Counted from the stretch's first letter, positions 46,779 to 57,071 are shown. The stretch is 64,000 bases of DNA from Erinaceus europaeus (GCF_950295315.1 NC_080164.1:55647451-55711450); one strand, 5' to 3'. Translations and numbers: made by a program. The notes: generated from the sequence alone by a model not told the origin.

Positions 46779-47384
46779 GGAGGTCCGCAGTAGCTCAGCA
46801 AGTTAAGCAGAAGCTCAAAACCCGCATAAGGATCTCCATTCAAGCCCTAGATCTCCCCCACCCCCGGCAGGGAGGTCGCTTTAGAAGTGGTAAAGCAGGT
46901 TAGCTTTGTCTTCTCCTCCTCATTTGATTTCTCTCTGTCCTACCCGACAACAACAGCAGCAATAATAATAACAAGGGCAACAAAAATGGGAAAAAATGGC
47001 CTCCAGGAGCAGTGGATTCGTAGTGCAGGTATTGAGCCCCAGTGATAACCCTGGAGGCAAAAAAAAAAAAAAAAGGAAAAAGAAGGGGGTGAGGTGGTAG
47101 TGCAGAGGGTAAGCACACATGGTGTGAATTACAAGAACCAGAGTAAGAAACAGCATAAGGATCCTGGTTCAAGCCTCTGGCTCCCCACCTGCAGCCGGGT
47201 AGCCTCACAAACGGTGAAGCAGGTCTGTAGGTGTCTATCCTTCTCTCCCCCTCTCTGTCTTCCCCTCCTCTTTCCATTTCTCTCTGTCCTATCCAACAAC
47301 AACAACAGCAATAACAATAATAATAACAACAATGATCAAACAACAGACAACAAAAGGGAAAATAAATAAATATTTTTAAAAAAG
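46779..47384 (+). mobile_element. Two tandem SINE-B copies
   Basis: Long-form SINE-B at 46781-47072 (3' module GGCCTCCAGGAGCAGTGG ... CCCTGGAGGC) and short-form at 47085-47384. Together they are flanked by AAGAAGTTATAGCA at 46765 and 47385. Confidence 0.92.
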
Positions 47385-47398
47385 AAGAAGTTATAGCA

Positions 47399-48215
47399 GA
47401 AGGAAGTTGGGGCCAACTTGCAGAAGATAGATTCGGCAGTGAGTGCAACCTAGAATGTTCCTAGCCATGACCACAGAATGCAGGCTCAGACCTACAGGGA
47501 TGCAGAGGTTACTCAGGCTCCTGGGGTGGATATGAGCCCCAGATCAAATTGATGGGGTTTATGGTTAACAATATTTATATATATTTTCCAATATGTAGGA
47601 GCTACTCTCTATCCTGATTCAGCTCTCTAGTCCTATTTTCAACTCTGACATCATCTCCCCAGGTAATACCTTTGGTCCACCTGCATGTTAGCTGTTGGGC
47701 TCAGGCAAAAGTTAGTAATGTTTTGGATACTTTGGAATATACCTAAATTAGACCTACTAGCTTTTTCAAAAATGGAAACCCCAAGTCTCATCTGCTATAT
47801 TCTTGCCTTTGGGTTCTTGATTATTAAACAATTTGTTCTGTTTTATATCTTGATGCTTTTTCAGTCACCAAGTTGCAGATGCTACCATGGTGCCAACCTG
47901 ACTTCCATAGGCAGATGACCTCACCAAAGTACCCTGGAACTCCACATCTCTCCAGAGCCTACCCTACTAGGAAAAAATAAAAACAGGCTGGGAGTATGGA
48001 TCAACTTGCCAACACCCATGTTTAGTAGAGAAGCAATTACAGAAGCCAGATCTTCTACCTTCTGTTGCCCATAATGATCCTGGGTCCATACTCCCAGAGG
48101 AATAAAGAATAGGAAAGCTTCCAATGGAGAGGATGGGATATGGAACTCTGGTAGTGGAAATTGTACCCTCTTATCCTATGGTCTTGTTGATATTTTTATT
48201 TTTAAAATGGGGGGG
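47399..48215 (+). mobile_element. Family X, older subfamily
   Basis: ACCTAGAATGTTCCTAGCC through CAGTCACCAAGTTGCAGATG to CTTATCCTATGGTCTTGTTG. It lacks a clean A tail and runs into the SEC61G pseudogene. A possible target duplication is AGTTATAG (left) and AGCTATAG (48218-48225). Confidence 0.82.
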
Positions 48216-48217
48216 AG

Positions 48218-48609
48218 CTATAGTGGTCTCTTCAGGTTCCTAGTGCGCCGTGTTTCTGGCTTCTTGGCAGCAACAGCAGGCATCAAGGACCAGGTAATGC
48301 AATTTGTTCAGCCAAGTTGGCAGTTTGTAAAGGACTCTCTTCAGCTGGTTAAAGATGCACCAAATGGGGCTGGGTGGTGGTGCACCTGGTTGAACACACA
48401 TATTACAATGTTCAAGGACCCAGGTTTGAGCCCCTGGTCCCCACCTGCAGGGGGAAAGCTTTGCAAGTGGTGAAGCAGTGCTGCAGGTGTTTCTCTGTCT
48501 CTCTCCCTCTCTATCACCCTCTTGATTTCTGGCTGTCTGTATCCAATAAATAAAGATAATAAAAAAGTAAAAATAAAAAGATGCACCAAACCTGATAGAA
48601 AAGAACTCC
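48218..48609 (+). pseudogene. SEC61G: SEC61G processed pseudogene, 5' part
   Basis: Intron-less copy of the mRNA for Sec61 gamma, the small tail-anchored subunit of the ER protein-conducting channel. It includes some 5' UTR. The frame reads DQVMQFVQPSWQFVKDSLQL, close to the conserved N-terminal helix. The start codon is changed (AAG at 48285-48287). One base is missing at the GTTAAAGATGCACC site. A SINE-A splits the copy at 48365-48577. The copy continues through ACCAAACCTGATAGAAAAG to a break at 48609, and its 3' half lies 12 kb away at 60580. The gene identity is from recognition of the protein sequence. Not functional. Confidence 0.9.
48365..48577 (+). mobile_element. SINE-A in SEC61G pseudogene
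   Basis: Target duplication AAAGATGCACCAAA directly before the head and after the A tail. Head GTGGTGGTGCACCTGGTTGA. Confidence 0.96.
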
Positions 48610-49602
48610 ATCTTCTTCAGGTGGTAGATAGAGTATGTTATCCAACCCCCCTTCAGAGGATGGAACATTCTCTACCATTGTTGATCCACAGTGAGGGCAA
48701 GATCATTTGGACCCAAAGGGGTCCATTATGTTGTTCCTGATGGAGATGACCAGTGATAGTGGAGAGAGTGATCTATTTGAGATCTAGGCTCATCATGTTT
48801 GTGGCGGAATCCCAGGACTAGGGCCCCAGCTGATGGGGTGGCCCGATAGTGACTAAAGAGTCTTCATTAAAGTATGCCAGTCTCTTGCTCTTATTAAGCT
48901 TTTGTAGTCCTTACTTTGATAAGGTTAGCTTTGGAGTGAAGATGGGTCCTGAAATTGGTGCAACTCGGAATGTTCCTACTGATGACCACAGAATGCAAGT
49001 TTGAACCTACAGGAATGTAGAGGTTACATAGACTCCTAAGCTGAATATGGGTTCCAGATCAAATCCATGGGGTTTACAGTCAACAATATTTATACACTTT
49101 TCCCATTTGGGGGAGCTACTCTCTTCCCTGATCCAGCTTTCTAGCCCTTTTCCCAGCCATGACATCATCTCCTCAGACAATCACTTGGGTCCGCCTGCAT
49201 ATCAGATGTCAGACTCAGGCAAAAACTAATAAAGTCATGGGCCCTGTGGAATATACCTAAAATAGACTTACTAGCTATTTCCAAAACGGAGACTCCAAAT
49301 CTTCATCTGCAATATTCCAGTCTTTAGGTTCATGATTAATCAACAAATTGTATGGCTTTATATGTTAACTCTTTTTCAGCCACCAGGTTCCAGATGCTAC
49401 AATGATGCCAACCGGACTTCCTTGGACAGATGACCCCACCAACGTGTCCTGGAGCTCTGCTTCCTCAGAGGCCTGACCCACTAGGGAAAGAGAGAGACAG
49501 GCTGGGAGTATGGATTGACATGTCAACGCCCATGTTCAGTGGGGAAGCAATTATAGAAGCCAGACCTTCCACCTTCTGCACCTCATAATGACCTTGGGTC
49601 CA
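48610..49602 (+). mobile_element. Family X copy inside SEC61G pseudogene, 5' portion
   Basis: Begins with the left palindrome arm (48610-48780). A unique spacer of about 160 bp follows, then the standard body. Target duplication AGAACTCC at 48602-48609 and 60580-60587. Broken at 49602 by ERV-1. Confidence 0.9.
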
Positions 49603-50073
49603 TGTTGGGTAGTTGCCATCTCCCCCTGGCTTCTGCTTAACCATATGCCTATATAGGGATTTTACTGATCCAAAGCTTTGGTCTATTTACATAAATCACT
49701 TTTACATAAAGCACTCCAGGGCATTGGTGGTTCTATGATAGGATTCTCTCCTGCTCCACCCCCTCCTTGTCACACACTGATCCCTTCTTTGTCACACTCT
49801 GATTTTCACCAGTCACTTTTCTCTCCTCCCTCTCTATATCACATCCTGTTTCCACCCTACTTGGAGAGTATAAAAACAGCTGCTCTTCTGATTAAAGACA
49901 CTTGGAAATTGCTTTCCAGCTCCGAGAGTTCCAGAGTGTATCTCCTGCGGAAGTTGGTGCAGCACGAGTTCCTGATCCCTCTCCCACACAGCAGCCTAGA
50001 TCAGCTCCAGCTGAGTTCTCTCCAACCCAGAGAGCACTAGCTCAGGAAGAAGTACCCTCAGGCTATCCCGGCA
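49603..50073 (+). repeat. ERV-1 5' LTR
   Basis: Ends TG...CA. TATAAAAA at 49869-49876, ATTAAA polyadenylation signal at 49891-49896 and a tandem TTGTCACAC(A/T)CTGAT motif around 49770-49805. U5 ends GGCTATCCCGGCA. Confidence 0.95.
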
Positions 50074-50075
50074 TC

Positions 50076-50094
50076 TGGCGCCCGGAACAGGGAC
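50076..50094 (+). promoter_or_regulatory. ERV-1 primer binding site, tRNA-Lys type
   Basis: TGGCGCCCGGAACAGGGAC starts two bases after the LTR. It fits the 3' end of tRNA-Lys (Lys3 type) with one extra G. GTAAGC at 50097 is a possible major splice donor. Confidence 0.85.
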
Positions 50095-51114
50095 CTGTAA
50101 GCAGCAGATTTACAAGAAGACATCTTAGCTAAGTACACACCTTTTGGGTATCTGCAATATTGTGTTAAGGCACTGTGATTTTTTTTCTTTCTTATTGTTT
50201 TCCGGAGATCTTTCCACCATGGAAAATCTTTTCCAAATCCTGCATTCTTTTTCCAGTATACAATTTTTATATATCTGGGACATTTTTCTCGGGGCTTCAC
50301 CTTATATCCTGTTGATCATCATAGCAGCTTTTAAGGGATATATAGGTCAACCTCTCAAAAGGCTTAAGGACCTAGAGGCTGAGGTCAAAGAGATAAAGGA
50401 AGTAATCATAGAACTTAACCAGCACCTTAAAAACAAGAAGAAGCAAAGGCCTGTCGTGATCTTGACCCACCCTAATTCCTCTGCATCTTGCCCTGAGGCC
50501 CCTATTTTGGCATCTTGCCCTGAGGCCCCTATTTTGGCAGACACGTGTCCGAATTCTCCTTTGGACTCCACAGCCACTTCTTCGGCCACCCCCATTTTGG
50601 CAGAAACATGTCCGGAACCTCCTGCTGCCTCCACGGCTGCTTCTTCACCCCACCCTGTTTTGATAGACACATGTCCGAATTCTCCTGTAGCCTCCAAAAC
50701 CACTTCTTCGGCCACTTGTCCAGAAGCTTCCACTTCGATGACTCCTCCTACCGCTACACACTTATCAGAGCAAGTCCACACATTTCCGGTCAATGTTGCC
50801 CCCAATAGACAAAAACCTCAGGCCTGGTATCCATATTCCGCCACAGACCTGAAGGAACTACGCCAGGCTATCAAAGATGACGGTGTTCATGCCCCATGGA
50901 CCAGGTCCATTTTACAAGGCCTGCTTCAGAACCTTAATATCCCTCAAGATTGGAGAGATGTGACTCGTGCTACGCTCCCAGGCCCCCTCTTCCTGCAATG
51001 GGAGGCATTCTTTCGTGACGAATGTTTACAACAATCGCGGAAAAATATTCAAAATCAGCCAGAGGGTAATTTTGATGCATTGTTTGGAACAGGCCAATTA
51101 GAAACAGGGATTCA

Positions 51115-51276
51115 TGGTCCCGGAGGTGGCACAGTGGATAAAGCATTGGACTTTCAAGCATGAGGTCCTGAGTTCGATCCTCGGCAGCACATGTACCAGA
51201 GTGATGGCTGGTTCTTTCTCTCTTCCTATCTTTCTCATAGATAAATAAATAAATAAATTCTTTAAAAAAAAAAAAA
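51115..51276 (+). mobile_element. SINE-D in ERV-1 gag
   Basis: Perfect 15-bp target duplication AGAAACAGGGATTCA (51100-51114 and 51277-51291). SINE plus one repeat copy is 177 bp, a multiple of three, so gag frame is kept across it apart from the stop the SINE brings. It proves that this provirus is dead for Gag. Confidence 0.97.
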
Positions 51277-51736
51277 AGAAACAGGGATTCAACAGGCGGA
51301 AGCCAAGTTTCCAGCGGGGTATTTTGATCAAGTACGCCTGTGTGCATTAAAAGCATGGGAGCGGTTAACACCACCCATGGGAGCAGCCTCAGCCCCCATT
51401 CTCTCCCTGCAACAAGAACCTGATGAATCCCACGCTAAATTCATTGCCAGGGTCCAGTCGAGTTTGGAAAGGAAGATTTATAATCCTGACGCTCGTTTTC
51501 TCCTTCTGCGATCCATAGTCTGGGATGGAATGCTTCCGCATTTTCGACAGGCCTGTATCACTCTTAAAAACGAACACCCAGATACTTGGATTCTAGCTAC
51601 ACAGGATCTCAGATCAAGCTCTTTTCAAGGACCTATGTTACAGGCCTATGCAGCTACCTTACATAAGCAAAAAGGAGCTTGCTTTCAGTGCGGTCGACAA
51701 GGGCATTGGCGTAACCAATGTCCAGAAAATAGACCG

Positions 51737-51820
51737 CGACCCCGCCTCCAGTCAGGGCGACCCCACCTCCAGTCAGGGCGACCCCACCTCCAATCAGGGC
51801 AACCCCGCCTCCAGACAGGG
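51737..51820 (+). repeat. Four tandem 21-bp units between Gag zinc knuckles
   Basis: Units of the form CGACCCCACCTCCAGTCAGGG, four copies with few changes, coding repeats of RPHLQSG. They lengthen the basic linker between the two nucleocapsid knuckles. Confidence 0.93.
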
Positions 51821-51933
51821 AATCAGAGACCACGAATGCCTTGTCCCAGATGCCAGAAAGGATTTCACTGGAGGAGAGATTGTTGGTCAAGGTTCCATAG
51901 GAACGGCACGCCTCTGCCAAATGTAAACAGGGA

Positions 51934-51979
51934 TTTAAACTAGGTATGGGGCTTCCCTTAGCCCCGCCCCCAAGAGGGA
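51934..51979 (+). promoter_or_regulatory. gag-pro -1 ribosomal frameshift signal
   Basis: Slippery heptamer T TTA AAC (51934-51940), in phase with gag and directly before its TAG. Seven bases later comes a possible H-type pseudoknot: stem 1 GGGGCT (51948-51953) with AGCCCC (51960-51965), stem 2 from loop TCCCTT (51954-51959) with GAGGGA (51974-51979). Slipping by -1 enters the pro frame. Confidence 0.87.
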
Positions 51980-52572
51980 AGGAAGCAGGGCACCCGCTTG
52001 GTGCTGTGCCCTTCTTCCACAAACAGAAGCCCAGCTTGGGACCCAATCCATCGCTACACCCACCACGCCAAGTAACAATAACAGAGGGTGAGCAGAAGGA
52101 GGAACCCGCGGTATGTGGGAACTTCCAGCATAGAAATAACCGGCTGGAGCAAGAGAACAGCTCGAATTCAGAGCCTGAGATTTTATGGGCCACCCCTGTT
52201 TTAGAAAGGGGTCACCCAACTATGACAGTAAAGATTGGTAATATTCCTTTTAAATGTTTGATTGACACGGGAGCAGATAAGACAATATTAAGACAAGCAG
52301 AGGTTCCCCAGAGTTGGGAACTCCTCCCAGGACCACGCTTACATGGTGTTGGAGGATTGACTCAGGCATTCCACACACGAGATTCCCTTGTGTGGGAAGA
52401 TCCAGAAGGGACTACCGGACGCTTTCAGCCTTTAATAGCTGATATAAGCACCAATTTATTGGGAAGAGACTTGCTGGAATCTTTAGATGTAGTGATATCC
52501 TCAGACACCTCTGCAGGACACCACACTCACTCCTGTGAGACTGCTAGACCCAACCAGCACCCCCAATACTAA
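51940..52572 (+). CDS. pro: ERV-1 protease (pro)
   Basis: Retroviral aspartic protease, which cleaves Gag and Gag-Pro-Pol during maturation. It is reached by -1 frameshift from gag, so it needs no start codon; an in-frame ATG is at 51946. Counting from that ATG, the catalytic Asp is 107 in CLIDTGADKTI. The flap Gly-rich GVGG is 134-137 and the conserved LLGRDLL helix is 171-177. An N-terminal linker of about 90 residues is rich in Pro and carries no dUTPase signature. No G-patch is seen after the protease. The frame is open to TAA at 52570. The pol frame begins at -1 relative to it, as in betaretroviruses, but I see no canonical slippery heptamer there. Confidence 0.9.
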   Translation, partial: LGMGLPLAPPPRGKEAGHPLGAVPFFHKQKPSLGPNPSLHPPRQVTITEGEQKEEPAVCGNFQHRNNRLEQENSSNSEPEILWATPVLERGHPTMTVKIGNIPFKCLIDTGADKTILRQAEVPQSWELLPGPRLHGVGGLTQAFHTRDSLVWEDPEGTTGRFQPLIADISTNLLGRDLLESLDVVISSDTSAGHHTHSCETARPNQHPQY

Positions 52573-55210
52573 CTGCCACTGTTTGTAACAGAACTCCCCG
52601 CTTAGATTGGCTTTCTAATGAGCCTGTCTGGGTGGAACAGTGGCCTTTGCCTAGGGAGAAGCTAGAAATTAAAAAAAAAAACTCGTCCAAGAGCAGTTAT
52701 CTTTGGGACACATTCGTCATTCTCGGAGCCCATGGAATACTCCAGTCTTTGTAATTAAAAAGCGCTCAGGAAAATGGCGCCTCCTCCAAGATCTTCGTGC
52801 AGTTAATAAAACCATGCAGGTTTGGGGCTCCCCCCAAAGGGGTTTGCCTCTTGCTTCCGCAATTCCCACAGGAATTCCAATCATAGCTATTGATATACAG
52901 GATTGTTTTTTCTCTATTCCCTTACACCCACAAGATTGTAAACGTTTTGCTTTCTCTGTTCCTTCTATTAATAATGCCAGCCCTGCCGATAGATTTGAAT
53001 GGGTGGTACTGCCCCAGGGCATGGCTAATAGTCCTACTATTTGTCAAGAGGTTGTTAAATCTGCCCTTTTTCCATATATTCATAAGGGCCTTAAGGTTTT
53101 TCATTATATGGATGACGTGTTAATATGGGGAGAATTAGATACAGATCTCTCCGCCCTACGTGATTTTCTAATCCCTGCCTTAAAGAGAAGTGGACTTAAT
53201 GTAGCTCCTGAGAAGATACAGCTAATCCCTCCAATATCTTTCTTAGGCTCAGAGATTTCCCTAACGCAGATTCGTCCTTTAAAACCTTGTGTTACTTTTC
53301 CTTCTAATCTCACTCTTGCTTCTTTACAAAGTTTTCTTGGAAATTTGAATTGGCTTAGGCAGTATCTTTATCTGCCTACGAGCTGCCTGCAACCACTGTT
53401 CGATCTGTTAAAAGGAAACAAACAGCCCTCCTCAAAGCGTATGTTAACCCCCGAAGCATCCTTGGCTCTGGAAAAAGTTAACCAGGCTCTCCAGGACATG
53501 CACCTCGTTCGATTCTCCCCCTCCTCTCCAGTAAATCTTCTAATCTTTAACTCCACCCCCACGGTAGTGGGGGCATTGTGGCAGAAACATGGCGTTCTCG
53601 AATGGCTTCATACGCCAGTAGGCGGAGCTCCAAGACTCCTTACCGAGATTGATGCCTTAGCATTTATGGTTCGCCAAGGAAGAAACAGATCGGTTCAGGT
53701 CTTAGGAAGGGAACCAGATTCAATCATTCTTCCCTTTTCTCTCACTGATACAGAATGGCTCATACGCCACCATTCTCGTTTTGCCATAAGTTTAATGGGT
53801 TTTCCAGGACAATTAGATAATCATTTTCCCTCTAATAATTTGATAGCTTCTTTACCTCTGTTGCCTCTACTAGTACCTAAACTTTTCTCTCGAGATCCCA
53901 TCCCCTCTGCTCCTACAGTGTTCACTGATGGTGGAAAAAAGGGAGCTGCTGCCCTTATATATTATCCAGACCAGCAATACCCCAAACCTCTCTTTATTGA
54001 ACTTCCTGATAATTCCCCTCAGTACAAAGAACTTTATGCTGTTTTCCTTGCATTAAAAGCTGTACCAGAATCCTTCAACCTTTTTTCTGACAGTGTGTAT
54101 ACTGTTAACTTACTTCCATGGCTTGCTCGATCTTATGTAAGAATTGATGACAACCCACTTTCTCCTCTTTTAATTCAAATTGCCTCTATGCTCTGTTCTC
54201 GAACCCATCCACTGTATGTTCAGCACCTACGTTCCCACAGCCCTCTTCCTGGTCCCCTGTCCGAAGGGAATGCTGCAGCTGACCGCCTTGCCTCCACAGG
54301 AATTCTCCTAGCCTCTGTCTCTAATCCTGCTGACTTTCATTCCCTAACCCATGTTAATCTTAAAGGTCTTCGAGCTCGATTTCCTGATATTCCTCTGCCA
54401 CAGTTAAAACGTATTCTTGCTACATGTTCCTCCTGTGCAGGTCTAATCAAAACACCTGCTATTCAGACTCTGGGGGTTAATGCTCGAGGTTTAAAAGCCA
54501 ACGCTCTTTGGCAAATTGATGTTACCCACATACCTAACTTTGGCAAACAAAAATATGTGTTCGTCTCAATTGATACCTTCTCTAAGTTTATGTGGGCTAC
54601 AGCTCAGACTGGAGAAAACTCAAAAAAGCTTATAAGCCATATGCTCTCCTGTTTTGCTGTAATGGGCTTACCTCTTCAACTTAAAACGGATAATGGACCT
54701 GCTTTTACCAGCAAACAATTTAAAGATTTTTGTTCCCTCTGGAACATTACTCATACTACAGGCATTCCGTATAATCCACAGGGACAAGGCATTGTTGAGA
54801 GGGCCCATCAAACTCTTAAGGCTCAATTAAATAAAGAAAAAGGGGAAATGTACCCCCCTAATATCCAGCTGGCAAAAGCCTTAACTACATTAAATCTCTT
54901 TAATATTTACAAAAACTCAGACCAACCTCCTATAATTCTTCATTGGCAAACACCACCCACCCTCCCAGCTATTAAAGTCAAATGGAAAGACCCACTTGAT
55001 AAAATTTGGAAAGGACCTGACCCCCTGTTGACTATGGGGAGGGGTTTCGCATGTATTTTTCCACAAAATTACTCCAAGCCTGTTTGGGTTCCTGCCCACC
55101 ATGTCCGGCAATACCCACATGATGGCGCTGATATCCCTGAAGAACAAGAAACACTGCAAGAAGACTGGCTGCAAGAGGACTGGCTACAGGATACACCCCA
55201 GGATCCATAA
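52569..55210 (+). CDS. pol: ERV-1 pol: reverse transcriptase, RNase H, integrase
   Basis: Copies viral RNA to DNA and integrates it. The first about 35 codons lie in the frame -1 to pro. An indel in the A-run at 52671-52680 then shifts to the frame of the long ORF from 52703, which is open for 835 codons. Counting from 52703: RT Asp 64 (AIDIQD) and YMDD at 135-138; RNase H Asp 409, Glu 443, Asp 463, Asp 527; integrase zinc motif His 546/550 and Cys 575/578; catalytic Asp 606, Asp 663, Glu 699, the last two spaced D-35-E. The C-terminus repeats EDWLQ. All catalytic residues are intact, so only the A-run shift disables it. Recent inactivation is likely. Confidence 0.93.
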
Positions 55211-55409
55211 TACAGCATGGCAGAATCAAAAAAAAAATCTGATTCACAGAACTTCCCCCCCCCCCCAGAATGAATGTCTTATGCTATGACTGGCCAGTTG
55301 TGTTTTGTGAGTGAGTGAGTGAGTGAAAAAAAAAAATTGAGTGACCAAAATTTTTGTATGACCCATTGTGCTCAGAGTACTCTGAAAGTTAACTGACTTT
55401 ATATCAAAC

Positions 55410-55448
55410 GGCTGGACGCAGCCATGGTTTCTGGAGACGTCCAGAAAC
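55410..55448 (+). promoter_or_regulatory. Pair of small perfect hairpins in ERV-1
   Basis: GGCTG/CAGCC (55410-55423, loop GACG) followed three bases later by GTTTCTGG/CCAGAAAC (55427-55448, loop AGACGT). They lie close after pol. Confidence 0.65.
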
Positions 55449-55813
55449 AGTCCAAAAATTGTTCATTCCCCCTTTTGATTTCTTTTTTAAGTCTTGATAC
55501 CAATATGAAATGTTTAGTCTTAAACTGTGTGAGTAACGATGGTTCAACTATGACAGTAGTTCTAAATTCACATTTGAAATGATATATCTTATTTATAAGT
55601 TTTTCTCCTCCTGTGTGTTATAAACTATATGTTTAATATGCGTGTTTCAAGTTTGGTAAACATTAACTTAACAGTTAAATTGTAACTTCGAAGTTACATT
55701 TTTACGAGAAGAGGTAAAATCAATTCATTTAAGTAACTGAGTGTTTAAGGTAAAACTCTAAATATTCAATGTGACAATTCATCATCTCCTAAGTTAAAAT
55801 ACAGATTCTCTAT

Positions 55814-55850
55814 ACAGGACATTTTTGGAGGGCCCCCAAAAATGTCCTGT
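55814..55850 (+). promoter_or_regulatory. 15-bp perfect hairpin in ERV-1 3' region
   Basis: ACAGGACATTTTTGG (55814-55828) and its exact complement CCAAAAATGTCCTGT (55836-55850) with a 7-base loop. A candidate RNA structural or export element; function is inferred only from position and stability. Confidence 0.75.
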
Positions 55851-57071
55851 AAGCTATCTTGTGGAAATTAATCCACAACAAATTTGGCATCAATCTGATA
55901 TTGTAAATGTACCAAAAAAAAAATTGTCACTAAAATGTGTTAACTCTAGTAACCTGAGTTTGCTTAAAAACCCAATGTAAAAATAGTCAATAATCAATAT
56001 ATGTAACTTAAACTCGGTATGAAAACTTTGCTATATAAAGACTGCTACATGAGGTCACGTAAGATGACCTTTACACAAAATTATAAAGATACCGAAACCA
56101 GTTATAATCATTGAGTTATCAATTGTAGTAAACTTCTAATTTGTTACAAAGTTTTTTCATAAGTAATTGACTATAGCTATGACAAGCCTTCACATAAAGA
56201 AGCATCTGCTCATATAGAATCCCCAGAAATCCATCTTGGACCCCTGACCTCTGACATCACCCACAATTACAGCCATCCCCAGAAACCCATGATGTGACCT
56301 GACACGATCTGGAGAACCTGATTCACAGACTCCGAAGGACAAGACTTTCCTACTGCCTTTCTCTCAACCATCGGTGTCTGCTCTTCCTGCTTCTGTTTCG
56401 CCCATCATGTTTTGGCGGTTCCAGGTCACTCTCTACAGAGAAGAAAAGTTCCGGTGGCCGTCCTCCTCCATCAAGATAGACGTGTGGCATTTATTTCCTG
56501 GCCATTGACATTGGACTGATGCTTCTATAGAACTTGCTGGACACTCCTTTTATACTGCTGGACTTCTTGAAGAATGACTGTAGCAGTTCATAGAACTTAC
56601 CGCCAGCTGACTCGGGATTTTGCAATGCCAGATCACCCCTCTAGCCCCTCGGCTTATCAGGCCCCCACTCCTCCAACCATCAGGCTCACTCTGTCTCTTG
56701 CTACTCTTACTTATCCCTCCCTGTCTTGTGCTAGTTATTTTTGAAGACACTTACACACTATCATTCTGCTTTCTTCCCAACAGGTTTCCGTTCACCCCTA
56801 CACTGCTATTCCCCTGACAGAGATGAAGCCTTTTACAGACATTGACCCAGTTATATATGGCCATTAAGTAAGAGGAAGATGTTGGGGAATTGTGAGGATA
56901 TGGTTGAGCTTGGAAGGGCTTGAGCCTGAGGGGTGTGTCAATCCTGTTAGTCTCTCTCTCCACGGAGAGGTTGAGCAAGGAGGGACGGTAGAACCCCAAA
57001 AAAGGTGTGCCTCTTATCAGTCTCCCTGCCTCACAAAGTGCCCCGCACTCCTGATACTATGGCAAAAAGTT

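Larger units (their letters stand above)
50219..51943 (+). pseudogene. gag: ERV-1 gag, interrupted by a SINE
   Basis: Start ATG at 50219 in a strong context (CCACCATGG). Residues about 14-40 are a hydrophobic segment. Residues about 45-75 are a charged, coiled-coil-like helix. Residues about 80-180 are Pro/Thr/Ser-rich with repeated TCPNSP/CPEAP units. Capsid follows (AWYPYSATDLKELRQA). The SINE at 51115-51276 adds a stop near 51163. The frame resumes with capsid, a major-homology-like QEPDESHAKFIARV, and two CX2CX4HX4C zinc knuckles (51680-51721 and 51842-51883). A 21-bp repeat lies between the knuckles. No canonical matrix domain or myristoylation glycine is visible at the start. It ends at TAG 51941, at the frameshift site. 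Confidence 0.88.
55211..57071 (+). other. ERV-1 post-pol non-coding region
   Basis: 1.86 kb where env would lie. No ORF shows Env features (no signal peptide, CX6CC or furin site). 55300-56200 is AT-rich with strong hairpins. 56200-57070 is mixed. A polypyrimidine-AG (TTCTTCCCAACAG, ending 56783) looks like a splice acceptor. A short (GTGA)n run lies at 55307-55325. Confidence 0.75.

Noticed and set aside
50347..50805. 152-codon minus ORF opposite ERV-1 gag
   Set aside because: It is a shadow of the Pro/Thr-rich gag repeats on the other strand.
51737..51820. CRISPR-like repeats
   Set aside because: Four contiguous 21-bp units without spacers in a eukaryotic retroviral gag; a coding tandem repeat.
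55211..57071. ERV-1 env
   Set aside because: I looked for a signal peptide, CX6CC, furin site and TM helix in the plus frames and found none. The nearby Env sequence belongs to ERV-2 on the minus strand.
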